From NCBI GenBank assembly GCA_044355655.1, contig JBIKXS010000013.1:13872-77871 (forward strand): 64,000 nt of DNA. Reading direction: 5' to 3'. The notes under the pieces were generated by a model, which worked only from the letters and a program-made list of their open reading frames with translations, searched no databases and was not told the origin of the DNA. The DNA is from UBA3064 sp023258775 (GTDB taxonomy: Bacteria; Pseudomonadota; Gammaproteobacteria; Burkholderiales; Burkholderiaceae_E). Below are positions 42,113 through 51,107 of the stretch, piece after piece (positions within the stretch are counted from its first letter, which is position 1; every line of letters begins with the position of its first letter). The translations under genes and the position numbers were made by a program.

Positions 42113-43338
42113 TGGGCATGATAGAAGTTAATCGGCTCAGTAAAACCTATAAAAATTTCGATAGTCCATGGCGTCGAATGTACGAGTGGATGTTTCCAAT
42201 CGCGCATACAGAGCTTAAATCAACTCGGCTAGTGCTTGATGACATTAATTTTAAGGTGGGTTCCGGTGAGGCCGTTGGTATTATTGGAATTAATGGTGCG
42301 GGCAAAAGTACCCTACTGAAGATGATCGCAGGGACTGCGTACCCAACGGCCGGTTTTGTTAAAATTACAGGGTCGTTAGCTTCTATTTTAGAACTTGGTC
42401 TTGGGTTCCGCCCTGAGTTGACAGGCCGTCAAAATGCAACGACTGCCCTACAGCTGCTCGGTAACGACTTCAAGCGAACTCAACAACTGCTGGACGACGT
42501 CGAAGAGTTTGCCGAATTAGGTGATTATTTTGAGTTGCCACTAAGAGTTTACTCAAGTGGCATGCAAATGCGACTAGCGTTTAGCGCTGTGACCGCTCAA
42601 AGGCCTGATATCCTAGTGGTCGATGAGGCGCTATCTGTTGGTGATGCGTATTTTCAGCACAAGAGCTTTGCGAGGATTAGAGGATTTTCGGCACTTGGGA
42701 CAACTTTACTCATGGTCAGTCATGACAAACAGGCTATTCTTGCCGTCTGTGACCGAGTAATTCTTCTTAATGATGGTCGAATAGAAAGAGAGGGCGATCC
42801 GGAAACTGTTCTCGATTACTACAATGCCAAATTATCACATCGCCGTGACACGAAAATTTCTCAGGAATTAAACCCTGCAGGCCGTGTTCGTACGAGTTCG
42901 GGAACTAAAGAAGTATTTATTGAGTCGATATCGCTTCTCGACGATAGTGATCATGAAGCCTCAATGCTTAAGACTGGAGAGGGTGCATCAATCATTGTCA
43001 AGTATGGTTCGAATCAAGTCGTTCATGACCTTGTGGTTGGAGTTTTGATTAAGGACAGGTTCGGGCAGGCAGTATTTGGCACTAACAGCTACCATTTGAA
43101 AGTTTCGCTTCCTAGCATGGATCCTGGAAATGTCGGTAGGGTGAAATTTGCGTTTCCGGTCAATCTTGGTGAAGGTCATTATTCTGTGTCGATCGCTCTT
43201 CATAAAGGACCCACGCATGTTGCGCATAATTTTGATTGGTTAGATCATGCTTTAGTTTTCGAGGTGGTTAATACGTCGTACACGCATTTCATTGGCTCTA
43301 CTTTTCTTCCGATGTCGCTGGATGTGATTTGTGAATGA
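42109..43338 (+). CDS. wzt: polysaccharide ABC transporter ATPase with C-terminal glycan-binding domain (Wzt-like)
   Basis: 409 residues. The nucleotide-binding domain has Walker A GINGAGKST (60-68), a Q-loop region LGLGFRPELTGRQNA, signature YSSGMQMRLA (148-157) and Walker B ILVVDEALSVGD (168-179). The additional 150-residue C-terminal domain (about 260-409) resembles the Wzt_C module that in E. coli O8/O9a recognises a chemically capped glycan terminus. The next gene encodes a methyltransferase that could install such a cap. It overlaps both neighbours. Confidence 0.92.
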   Translation: MMGMIEVNRLSKTYKNFDSPWRRMYEWMFPIAHTELKSTRLVLDDINFKVGSGEAVGIIGINGAGKSTLLKMIAGTAYPTAGFVKITGSLASILELGLGFRPELTGRQNATTALQLLGNDFKRTQQLLDDVEEFAELGDYFELPLRVYSSGMQMRLAFSAVTAQRPDILVVDEALSVGDAYFQHKSFARIRGFSALGTTLLMVSHDKQAILAVCDRVILLNDGRIEREGDPETVLDYYNAKLSHRRDTKISQELNPAGRVRTSSGTKEVFIESISLLDDSDHEASMLKTGEGASIIVKYGSNQVVHDLVVGVLIKDRFGQAVFGTNSYHLKVSLPSMDPGNVGRVKFAFPVNLGEGHYSVSIALHKGPTHVAHNFDWLDHALVFEVVNTSYTHFIGSTFLPMSLDVICE

Positions 43339-44593
43339 TCAATTTTATATTGACTTTGAGAATCGGTTTCGTGGTTCAAGGGATGACATAAAACAAAGAT
43401 TTCGGTTTTATGCGAATCGACTCTCGCAACTAGATTGGCAAGGATCAAACAACCATATCGTCCTTGATTTGGGTTGTGGACGGGGAGAATGGATTGAGTT
43501 AATGGGTGAGCTCGGCTTTTCTTGTGTGGGTGTTGATATTGATCCCATGATGGTCGATGCGTGTTGCCAGTTGGGGCTAAACGTCGTGCAGGCCGAAGCG
43601 CTAAGTTATATTAAAACCTTAAACGATGAAAGTGTTTCCGTCATCACTGCATTCCATGTTGTTGAGCATCTTGATTTCAACGACTTACACGAGCTTTTGC
43701 GCTGTGCTTTTCGCAAACTAAGGCCTATGGGGCTGTTGCTGTTAGAAACACCAAACCCCGAAAACATTGCTGTAGGCACGACAAACTTTTACCTTGATCC
43801 TACGCACAAAAGGCCTATCCCGGCAGATCTCCTAGAGTATGTTTGCAATTGGCATGGGTTCGAACAAACGATTGTGTTGAGGTTGAACGAGCCACCCCAT
43901 TTGGCGATGCAGCAAGATAAGGTTTCTCTAAGTGACATTTTTTATCACGCCAGTCCAGATCTGGCGGTGATTGCTCAAAAAGCTCACCCCAAAGCCCCCG
44001 CCGCTGAAAAGGTTCAAGCGCTATTCTGCGGCCAGATTGGCCTCACCCCACGGAGCCTTGCAGAAGCGGTGGAGCATCGAATTGCAGCCGACATTAGGAA
44101 AACGGCTTTGAGACTTGAGCAGCATTTTCAGCATGAGGTAGAAAAAGTAGGCTTGATGCTGCAACTTACAAATAATGAGCTTCAAAGCGTTTACGCAAGT
44201 CGATCCTGGCGCATCACGGCACCACTGAGATGGGTCCGTTTGCAATTGCACAAGATCTGGGCCGAGGGATTGGGGGCTCGCCTTCGTAAAGGCCTTCGCA
44301 AGTTCATTAGACTAGCGCTTTGGCACAGTTCAAGGTTGTTGGCTAATACCCCACGATTAAAGTACTTTGTCTTGTTAGTAATACGCAGGATTGGTCTTTA
44401 CAGTCGCCTGAGGACAATATGGAGGGGGGAATCGATGCGTAAGTTACCGACTACAATTTCAGAACGATTCATATCGCAAGCAGGATCAAAGGGTTTTATT
44501 CCGCTAAGCAGCGCACAATTTAGCCGCCCTCTACGTGATAATTCAAAAGCCATATTTAATACGCTAAAGGATACATCAGAAGGAACCAACTGA
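43331..44593 (+). CDS. SAM-dependent methyltransferase, possible glycan chain terminator
   Basis: 420 residues. The class I methyltransferase domain is at residues 40-200: HIVLDLGCGRGEWIEL (42-57), VGVDIDPMMVDA (67-78), and HVVEHLDFNDL. A helical segment (about 245-290) follows with coiled-coil-like heptads, then the YASRSWRITAPLRW motif common in surface-glycan enzymes, and a basic, partly hydrophobic C-terminus. The start is GTG 43331, overlapping wzt. By position and layout it resembles WbdD-like enzymes that methylate the non-reducing end and set chain length. A kinase domain is not seen. Confidence 0.75.
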   Translation: MNDQFYIDFENRFRGSRDDIKQRFRFYANRLSQLDWQGSNNHIVLDLGCGRGEWIELMGELGFSCVGVDIDPMMVDACCQLGLNVVQAEALSYIKTLNDESVSVITAFHVVEHLDFNDLHELLRCAFRKLRPMGLLLLETPNPENIAVGTTNFYLDPTHKRPIPADLLEYVCNWHGFEQTIVLRLNEPPHLAMQQDKVSLSDIFYHASPDLAVIAQKAHPKAPAAEKVQALFCGQIGLTPRSLAEAVEHRIAADIRKTALRLEQHFQHEVEKVGLMLQLTNNELQSVYASRSWRITAPLRWVRLQLHKIWAEGLGARLRKGLRKFIRLALWHSSRLLANTPRLKYFVLLVIRRIGLYSRLRTIWRGESMRKLPTTISERFISQAGSKGFIPLSSAQFSRPLRDNSKAIFNTLKDTSEGTN

Positions 44594-47500
44594 TGCGTGT
44601 ACTCCTCGACATGCAAGCGCTGCAATCCGACAGTCGGTATCGCGGTATTGGACGATATGTTCGCGCCGTAGTCACAGGGCTTTTGAAGTTACCTAACGAA
44701 TGCCGCTTTACGCTTCTATTTAACGAACGGACGCGTGGGATTTTGGAGTCGCGAGATTTGGTGGCTTTTCAAGAGCAAGGTCAAGGTCGAATTGAAATCG
44801 TATATTTTAAGTTTCCGGGTAGTGTTACCAGTTTAAACGAAAATAATGGTTTATTCATCGAGATTGCCCAGCGTATTCGAGAGCATTTTATCTCAGCGTT
44901 AAATCCAGATATTGTTCATGTATGTAGCCTTTTTGAAGGGCATCATCAAGATATTGCTGTTAGTATCAATAAGTACTACCCGCACCCAGCTGTGGTATGT
45001 ACGTTACATGATCTAATACCACTCGTTTACCCAGATATTTATTTACCACAGGGCACGCTTTATACTAAAATTTACCATGATCGCCTGGAGCAGTTTAAGC
45101 ATGCTGCGTTGCTTTTAACGGTTTCTGATGCAACGCGCAATGAGGCGATTGCATTGATTGGGCTTTCCCCGGAACGACTAAAAACCGTACACCTTGCAAG
45201 TGACGTTGGCGTTAGTCTCAACGATCTGCCTGAAATTGAGAAAGTGGATCTTGCCGAGCGCTTCAATATTACTAGGCGATTTGTTTTTTGTAGCGGCGGT
45301 TTTGATCCTAGGAAAAATACCGATCGACTTATCGAAGCTTTTGCAATGTTGCCTGAGGATCTAAGGGCCGACTTCCAGCTTATCTTCGCAGGACAAATTT
45401 CTCCTGAAAGTCGCGCGCATCTCATGCAACTAGCCGGGCATTTTGGCCTGATGTCAGATGACGTTTTATTTCTCGGTTATGTGAGCGATTCGGACCTTAC
45501 CGTTCTTTATGCCCGCTGTGCCGTGTCAGTCATGCCCTCCTGGCACGAAGGGTTTGGACTGCCAGCGCTGGAGGCAATGAGTTGCCGATCCCCCCTCATT
45601 GCAGGCAACCGCTCAAGTCTGCCCGAAATTGTGGGTAATCTGGAGGCACTATTTGATCCGTTTCATATCGATGGGATCGCCAAAGCAATCGAGCGAGTGC
45701 TTACGGATCCGGACTACAGCGCCGAGTTGCGTGTTAAAGGGATCAACCAAGCAGCGCGATTTTCATGGGAAATCACCGCTGAGGATACGCTTAAAGCATA
45801 TTGTGAGGTCCTAAGGAGTAAAGGATCTTTGGGGGACGCTCAAGTCGGTGATTGGAGTTTGCAAAAAAACCGGTTAATAAGTTTGAACCAATCTTTGCTA
45901 AGAGACTTATGTGAACTTGCGCGGCCACTTAGCGATGAAGCCCTCAGCGAACTGGCCGAATGTGTATCAGAAAATTTCAAAATTCTCGATCATGCTCTTC
46001 GATTTTGGTGCAACAAACTCCCGTTAGCTTGGCAAATTGAAGGTCCCTTCGATTCTTCCTACAGCTTAGCGATCTTGAATCGCGAGATGGCAAGAGCAGT
46101 TAAACGCGCTGGTTTCGAGGTCGCCCTGCACAGCACCGAAGGGCCTGGCGATTTTGAGCCTAATGCGTCGTTTATCGCATCAAGGCCCGATTTGCGTCAA
46201 ATGATGGATTGCGCAAAGCGGCTTGCACCGTCACACGGTTTAATCGTGTCCCGGAACCTGTACCCTCCGCGTGTGAGCGATATGCACGGCTCGATTAATC
46301 TGCTCCATGCCTACGGTTGGGAGGAGACGAGTTTTCCGCACCAGTGGGCTAGATCTTTTAACGAATCGTTGCAGTTGATCACCGTAATGTCCCAGCACGT
46401 AAAGAAGATTCTGCGAGATGCTGGCGTACAGATCCCTATCATGGTTTCAGGGGTGGGGGTTGACCATCTTTATCGAAGCGACAAAGCGTTCTTGCCTTCA
46501 GTGTCAGCGAAGCGCTTTCGGTTCTTGCATGTGTCTTCTTGTTTTCCTCGTAAGGGCGTTGACATACTTATCGAGGCTTTCCGTCAAGCGTTTCGATCCA
46601 CGGATGACGTCTGTCTTGTCATTAAGACATTTCCCAATCCACACCAAAGTCTTTCAGCGACCTTGCGGCAAATGGCCAGACAAGATCCTGGCATGCCAGA
46701 GATTAAGCTGATGGAAGAAGATCTTTCAGATGGGCAACTCAACTCGCTATATGCCCAATGTGATGTGTTAGTGGCGCCCTCAAGGGCTGAAGGATTCGGA
46801 CTTCCTGTTGCCGAGGCCTTGCTTCATGAGTTATCGGTGATCACCACGCGATGGAGCGGGATGGTGGATTTTTGCGACCCCGATGATGTACGGATGATCG
46901 ATTTTGACTTTCAACCTGCGCAGTCCCATTTTGGTCTGTCTGCCTCAAGCTGGGCTGAACCTCGAGTCGATGAACTTGTGCAGGCAATGAAGCAGCTCCA
47001 TCAAATCCCGCAACAAGTCCGTCGCCTTAACGCAAGGCAGGCAAAAGCAAAACTGCTCGCTCGATTTTCCTGGGATGCTGTTGCAAGGCGCCAAATTGAG
47101 GCGCTTCAGTCAATGCGATCACGCCAAGTGGCACCCGTTGCACGAATCGCCTGGGTGAGTACCTGGGGAACACGTTGCGGGATAGCAAACTACAGCCGAC
47201 ACTTGCTTAGCAACTTTCCAGCCGATGTCCACCTACTCGCTCCCGTGGATCAAGATTGCGATAGCTGGGGCCACCCAAACGTGATCCGGTGCTGGCACCC
47301 GTCGAGCGCTTCTTTGGGCAGCTTAAGCGAAGCGGTTGATGACCGCAGCATTGACTGCATCGTCATTCAATTCAATTACGGGTTTTTCGATTTCGAAACA
47401 CTGAACAACTTCATCCTGCGACAGTCGGCTGAGGGCCGAGTGGTTCTCATCCAACTGCATGCGACGGTTGACCCAGTGCATGCCCCTGAGAAAAAACTCG

Positions 47501-48312
47501 CCTATTTGCGGGACGGGTTAAGGGCATGTGAAAGAATACTTGTACACGGGATAGCCGACCTTAATCGGTTGAAGGCAATCGGATTGACCGATAATGTAAC
47601 GCTCTTTCCGCTGGGTGTTTTGAATCCCGTCGAAGATTTAGGCTTAGTAAGCGGCCATGGCCAAGGTCGGTTTCGTCAGCCAGCTGGTGAAGGTGGTGTG
47701 ATGCTGGGAACCTACGGTTTTTTTCTGCCGCATAAAGGCATATGCGAGCTCATCGAAGCTATATCGATCCTGCGAGGTCGAGGGCTGAATGTAAAGCTCA
47801 GACTTGTCAATGCCGAATATCCACACCCCACGTCAGCTGCCGAAATACAGCGCGCAAAGTCCTGTGTGCAACGCCTGGAGCTTGAACCGTTCGTTGAATT
47901 TTTCACCGAATACCTGGACGATAAGGAAAGTTTTAATTTGCTTGACGATGTGGACTTACTCGTTTTTCCCTATCAGGAATCAGCTGAATCTGCAAGCGCT
48001 GCTGTTAGGCATGGCATTGCGTCGGGGAAGCCTGTCGCAACGACACCGTTATCTATTTTTGCCGACGTTTCGGAAGCGGTTCATCAGCTTCCAGGCGTAG
48101 GGCTTGCTCAAATCGCTCAAGGGCTGGGGCAACTGACTGAGCAACTGTTGGCTGGTAGTGATCAGATTGATGAAGTTCACCGGCGTGCAGAGGCATGGCG
48201 CGCTCAGCACCGATTCAGTCAATTAGGAGTAAGACTTGCTGGCATGATATTTGGTTTGTATAGCGATCGGTACAACAGCAGCTTTGCCAATACCAGTCAC
48301 CGACTTAATTAA
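44593..48312 (+). CDS. triple-domain glycosyltransferase (three GT-B/GT4-type modules)
   Basis: 1239 residues, probably a cytosolic polymerase-like glycosyltransferase. Module 1 (about 1-410) begins RVLLDMQALQSDSRYRGIGRYV and has EGFGLPALEAM near 318. Module 2 (about 470-835) begins with a WQIEGPFDSSYSLAILNRE segment and has EGFGLPVAEALLH near 732. Module 3 (about 848-1220) begins ARIAWVSTWGTRCGIANYSR and ends with a more diverged donor site (ESAESASAAVRHGIASGKP). Modules 1 and 2 carry the GT4 EX7E region; module 3 has a changed one. Sugar specificity is unknown; mannose or rhamnose fits the neighbours. It overlaps the methyltransferase by one base. Confidence 0.9.
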   Translation: MRVLLDMQALQSDSRYRGIGRYVRAVVTGLLKLPNECRFTLLFNERTRGILESRDLVAFQEQGQGRIEIVYFKFPGSVTSLNENNGLFIEIAQRIREHFISALNPDIVHVCSLFEGHHQDIAVSINKYYPHPAVVCTLHDLIPLVYPDIYLPQGTLYTKIYHDRLEQFKHAALLLTVSDATRNEAIALIGLSPERLKTVHLASDVGVSLNDLPEIEKVDLAERFNITRRFVFCSGGFDPRKNTDRLIEAFAMLPEDLRADFQLIFAGQISPESRAHLMQLAGHFGLMSDDVLFLGYVSDSDLTVLYARCAVSVMPSWHEGFGLPALEAMSCRSPLIAGNRSSLPEIVGNLEALFDPFHIDGIAKAIERVLTDPDYSAELRVKGINQAARFSWEITAEDTLKAYCEVLRSKGSLGDAQVGDWSLQKNRLISLNQSLLRDLCELARPLSDEALSELAECVSENFKILDHALRFWCNKLPLAWQIEGPFDSSYSLAILNREMARAVKRAGFEVALHSTEGPGDFEPNASFIASRPDLRQMMDCAKRLAPSHGLIVSRNLYPPRVSDMHGSINLLHAYGWEETSFPHQWARSFNESLQLITVMSQHVKKILRDAGVQIPIMVSGVGVDHLYRSDKAFLPSVSAKRFRFLHVSSCFPRKGVDILIEAFRQAFRSTDDVCLVIKTFPNPHQSLSATLRQMARQDPGMPEIKLMEEDLSDGQLNSLYAQCDVLVAPSRAEGFGLPVAEALLHELSVITTRWSGMVDFCDPDDVRMIDFDFQPAQSHFGLSASSWAEPRVDELVQAMKQLHQIPQQVRRLNARQAKAKLLARFSWDAVARRQIEALQSMRSRQVAPVARIAWVSTWGTRCGIANYSRHLLSNFPADVHLLAPVDQDCDSWGHPNVIRCWHPSSASLGSLSEAVDDRSIDCIVIQFNYGFFDFETLNNFILRQSAEGRVVLIQLHATVDPVHAPEKKLAYLRDGLRACERILVHGIADLNRLKAIGLTDNVTLFPLGVLNPVEDLGLVSGHGQGRFRQPAGEGGVMLGTYGFFLPHKGICELIEAISILRGRGLNVKLRLVNAEYPHPTSAAEIQRAKSCVQRLELEPFVEFFTEYLDDKESFNLLDDVDLLVFPYQESAESASAAVRHGIASGKPVATTPLSIFADVSEAVHQLPGVGLAQIAQGLGQLTEQLLAGSDQIDEVHRRAEAWRAQHRFSQLGVRLAGMIFGLYSDRYNSSFANTSHRLN

Positions 48313-48774
48313 TGCTGATCGAAATTATCGTAATTTAATTCAGATAAAAAAAGTATGACAAAGGTCTTTTTGAGGTGTGTTGATGAAACTGATCGTGACG
48401 GGCTTGGATGGGTGTACTCGCATTCATTTGAGGCTGCACGATCATGCGCAGGGTTTTTAAGTGATCGCCATCTACACAGACTCGAGGAACACTACGGTAT
48501 TGCCAACCGGACTTGAAAAAGGGAATTTCTACTTTCTCGTCCACTTGTTTGCCCAACATCTTCTTGCGGAGTTGACGGTACATCAATCTTCGAATGACTA
48601 CGCTGTCAGTAAGCTTGCCACCAAGATTCTGGCAAAAAACTTCATCAGCAACCCACTTTTGTACGTCCGTCCTAAGGCTATCGCAGGCAAACTTCTAGTA
48701 TGTGCGCTCGAAGGCAACTTGCATTGGATGCACAACCCTTGAAGCTCATCAATCCGACCAACACACAAGCGTTC
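48313..48774. other. 462-bp stretch without a recognised gene
   Basis: Two overlapping frames exist: plus strand 48461-48742 (GTG start, 93 codons) and minus strand 48335-48586 extending open to about 48696. Neither resembles a family I know. The minus frame reads like coding sequence in parts (FFKSGWQYRSVPRV) but has no good start. It may be a remnant of a deleted gene between two glycosyltransferases. Confidence 0.45.
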
Positions 48775-49965
48775 ATGATTCGAGTGGCATTTGGTTCAAC
48801 GCTCTTAGCGAGTGGGCTTGAACGCAATACAGTTGACGGAATCGGCTTCTACGGTGCTGAGTTAGGGCGAAAACTCGCCGAAAGGTCTGTCGCTCTGGAC
48901 CCGGTTGATTTCAGAGGTTCGGGAATCCACCAGCATAAACTTAGTGGGGCCTTAGCTGAGATTTTCAGGGAGTCGCGTGGATTTCAGCTTCCAGACTATC
49001 GTGTCTTAGCAAGCTTGAGTGCGACCTTTGGAACCGGATTTCCAGAAAAGTGTCTTCGCGACTGTGGCGTTGATATCTATCACGCTACTGACCACCTCGT
49101 GCCGCGATTCAGACGGTTGCCTGTCGTTGCTACGATCATGGATACAATTCCCTTATCAGAGCCGCAATGGGCCAATCCGAGTTTTCGTGGGCTCAAGAAC
49201 TTCCTATGGCGCAGGGCAGTAAGTTGGGCAGACCACGTGATCACCATCTCAGCTTGGAGTGCAGGCTGCATCGGTCGGGAATTCAAGATTCCGAGCCGAC
49301 GGATTAGTGTCATACCGCTTGGCGTTGATGAGCGTTATGCTCAGCAAATTCCGCACGACGTGATGGCGACTGTGCGGTCAAAGTTTAAGATTAAGCGTCC
49401 GTTTTTTTTGTGTTTGGGAACAATAACGCCACGAAAAAACTTGGAAACGGCCGTCCGTGCCATGGCATTGAGCAATAGGGCCGAGTTTAAAGGGGTGGAT
49501 TTGCTGATCGCAGGCCGCTATGGTTGGGGCAGTCAGACGCTAATGAAAACGCTCTCGAGTGCGCAAGACGATTCGCCAATTCGTTGGCTCGGGAGCGTGA
49601 CCGATATAGAAAAGCGAGTACTTCTGCGTTCAGCTATCGCGCTAGTCTTCCCGTCACTCTCGGAAGGCTTTGGTCTGCCAATCGTTGAGGCGTTTGCCAG
49701 TGGATTACCTGTGATTTGTGCTAATCGGGGCGCGTCGTTGGAAGTTGCAGGCGATGCGGCGGCGTTGGTTGATCCTATTGATGAGTCTCAACTTGGCGCT
49801 GCAATGCGCGGACTCTACTTTGATCAGTCCTTCGCTTCGGCCTTGCGCGCAAAAGGTTTTGAACGAGTTCAGCGCTTTGATTGGGGCAAGTGCGCTGATC
49901 AGACCATTGAGGTGTACCGCCATATACAGGGTGTGGGCAAGCAAGGGGCTAGGGAGGTGGCTTGA
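48775..49965 (+). CDS. GT4-family glycosyltransferase
   Basis: 396 residues from ATG 48775. GT-B fold with an N-terminal acceptor domain (GIGFYGAELGRKLAE near 22-36, VDIYHATDHLVPRF) and a donor domain with CLGTITPRKNLETAVRAMAL and FPSLSEGFGLPIVEAFASGLPVI (split near 290-312; EX7E Glu pair present). No ribosome-binding site is clear for this start, and an ATG at 48700 would add 25 unconserved residues. It overlaps the next gene by four bases. It probably adds one sugar in the exported glycan; mannosyltransferase-like by overall pattern, specificity unproven. Confidence 0.87.
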   Translation: MIRVAFGSTLLASGLERNTVDGIGFYGAELGRKLAERSVALDPVDFRGSGIHQHKLSGALAEIFRESRGFQLPDYRVLASLSATFGTGFPEKCLRDCGVDIYHATDHLVPRFRRLPVVATIMDTIPLSEPQWANPSFRGLKNFLWRRAVSWADHVITISAWSAGCIGREFKIPSRRISVIPLGVDERYAQQIPHDVMATVRSKFKIKRPFFLCLGTITPRKNLETAVRAMALSNRAEFKGVDLLIAGRYGWGSQTLMKTLSSAQDDSPIRWLGSVTDIEKRVLLRSAIALVFPSLSEGFGLPIVEAFASGLPVICANRGASLEVAGDAAALVDPIDESQLGAAMRGLYFDQSFASALRAKGFERVQRFDWGKCADQTIEVYRHIQGVGKQGAREVA

Positions 49966-51107
49966 AAGTTGCAATCGTACATGACTGGCTCGTGGTGATC
50001 GGGGGGGCGGAGCGGGTGCTTGGAGAGCTTTTGAAGCATTTTCCTGGTGCCGACGTTTACACGCTGGTCGATGACCTATCGACAGAACAAAGGGCTAGCC
50101 TGGGCTTAGGCCGGGTCGTCACATCACCGCTTCAGCGCTTTGCGTGGTTGCGTCGACGGTATCGTGCTTTGCTGCCGATCATGCCTTTGATGGTTGAGGC
50201 TTGGGATTTGCGGGCATATGACCTTGTGGTTTCGAGCTCACACAGCGTTGCGAAGGGGGTACTTACCCATTCCGGGCAGGTACATTACTGCCTTTGTTAC
50301 ACGCCAGCAAGATACGCGTGGGATCAGCAGCATGATTACCTTGAAGCAAGAGGTTGGCATCATGGCCTTAGATCATGGATTGCGAGATCACTATTACAAA
50401 AATTTAGAATATGGGATTTTCAAACTGCTCAAAGCGTTGATGCGTTTATTGCTATTTCTCATTTCGTTTCGCTTCGGATTGCAAAGGCCTATCGACGCGA
50501 TTCGATTGTGATTTATCCACCCGTGGATCTACATCGATGCAGCCTGTCTGACGCTAGTGAGCGGGGGGATTATTTATGCGTCTCACGGCTTGTACCCTAT
50601 AAGCGTATCGATTTAGTGATCAAAGCGTTTAATAGGCTTCCTCATCTCAAGCTTCAGATCATTGGCGATGGCCCAGTGCGAAAATCCTTACAAGCGATGG
50701 CAGGTGCTAATGTCAGTTTTTCGGGCTGGCTTTCCGATCACGATGTTGTACTGGCCATGCAGGATGCGAAAGCGTTTGTGTTTGCTGCCGAGGATGACTT
50801 TGGCATCACACCACTCGAAGCGCAGGCCTGCGGCACCCCGGTCATCGCGCTTGCTCGAGGCGGTGTGCTGGAAACTTTGGGGCCAAAGGACGTCAAATTT
50901 CCAAACGTCGTTTTTTTTGAAGACCCCACAGAAGATGCCTTAATCGGGGCAATCGATCGATTCGAGACCTCAATTGATCGGGTGAATCCAACTGAGTGCA
51001 GAAAAAATGCTATGAGATTTAGTACTCAAAGGTTTCATGATCAGTTTCAAAATTTTTTGATGGGGGTTTTAAGAGAGCACGATCCAATAAAGAGTCCTGA
51101 GGTTTAA
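49962..51107 (+). CDS. GT4-family glycosyltransferase (WbaZ-like)
   Basis: 381 residues. The N-terminus KVAIVHDWLVVIGGAERVLGEL (split at 2-23) is characteristic of a GT4 group seen in O-antigen and EPS loci, including WbaZ-type mannosyltransferases. The donor domain has CVSRLVPYKRIDLVIKAFNRLP and AAEDDFGITPLEAQACGTPVIAL (split; EX7E-like). The start is TTG 49962, which overlaps the previous stop and is six bases after AGGGAGG. Its TAA shares a base with the ATG of the next gene. Donor sugar unknown. Confidence 0.87.
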   Translation: MKVAIVHDWLVVIGGAERVLGELLKHFPGADVYTLVDDLSTEQRASLGLGRVVTSPLQRFAWLRRRYRALLPIMPLMVEAWDLRAYDLVVSSSHSVAKGVLTHSGQVHYCLCYTPARYAWDQQHDYLEARGWHHGLRSWIARSLLQKFRIWDFQTAQSVDAFIAISHFVSLRIAKAYRRDSIVIYPPVDLHRCSLSDASERGDYLCVSRLVPYKRIDLVIKAFNRLPHLKLQIIGDGPVRKSLQAMAGANVSFSGWLSDHDVVLAMQDAKAFVFAAEDDFGITPLEAQACGTPVIALARGGVLETLGPKDVKFPNVVFFEDPTEDALIGAIDRFETSIDRVNPTECRKNAMRFSTQRFHDQFQNFLMGVLREHDPIKSPEV

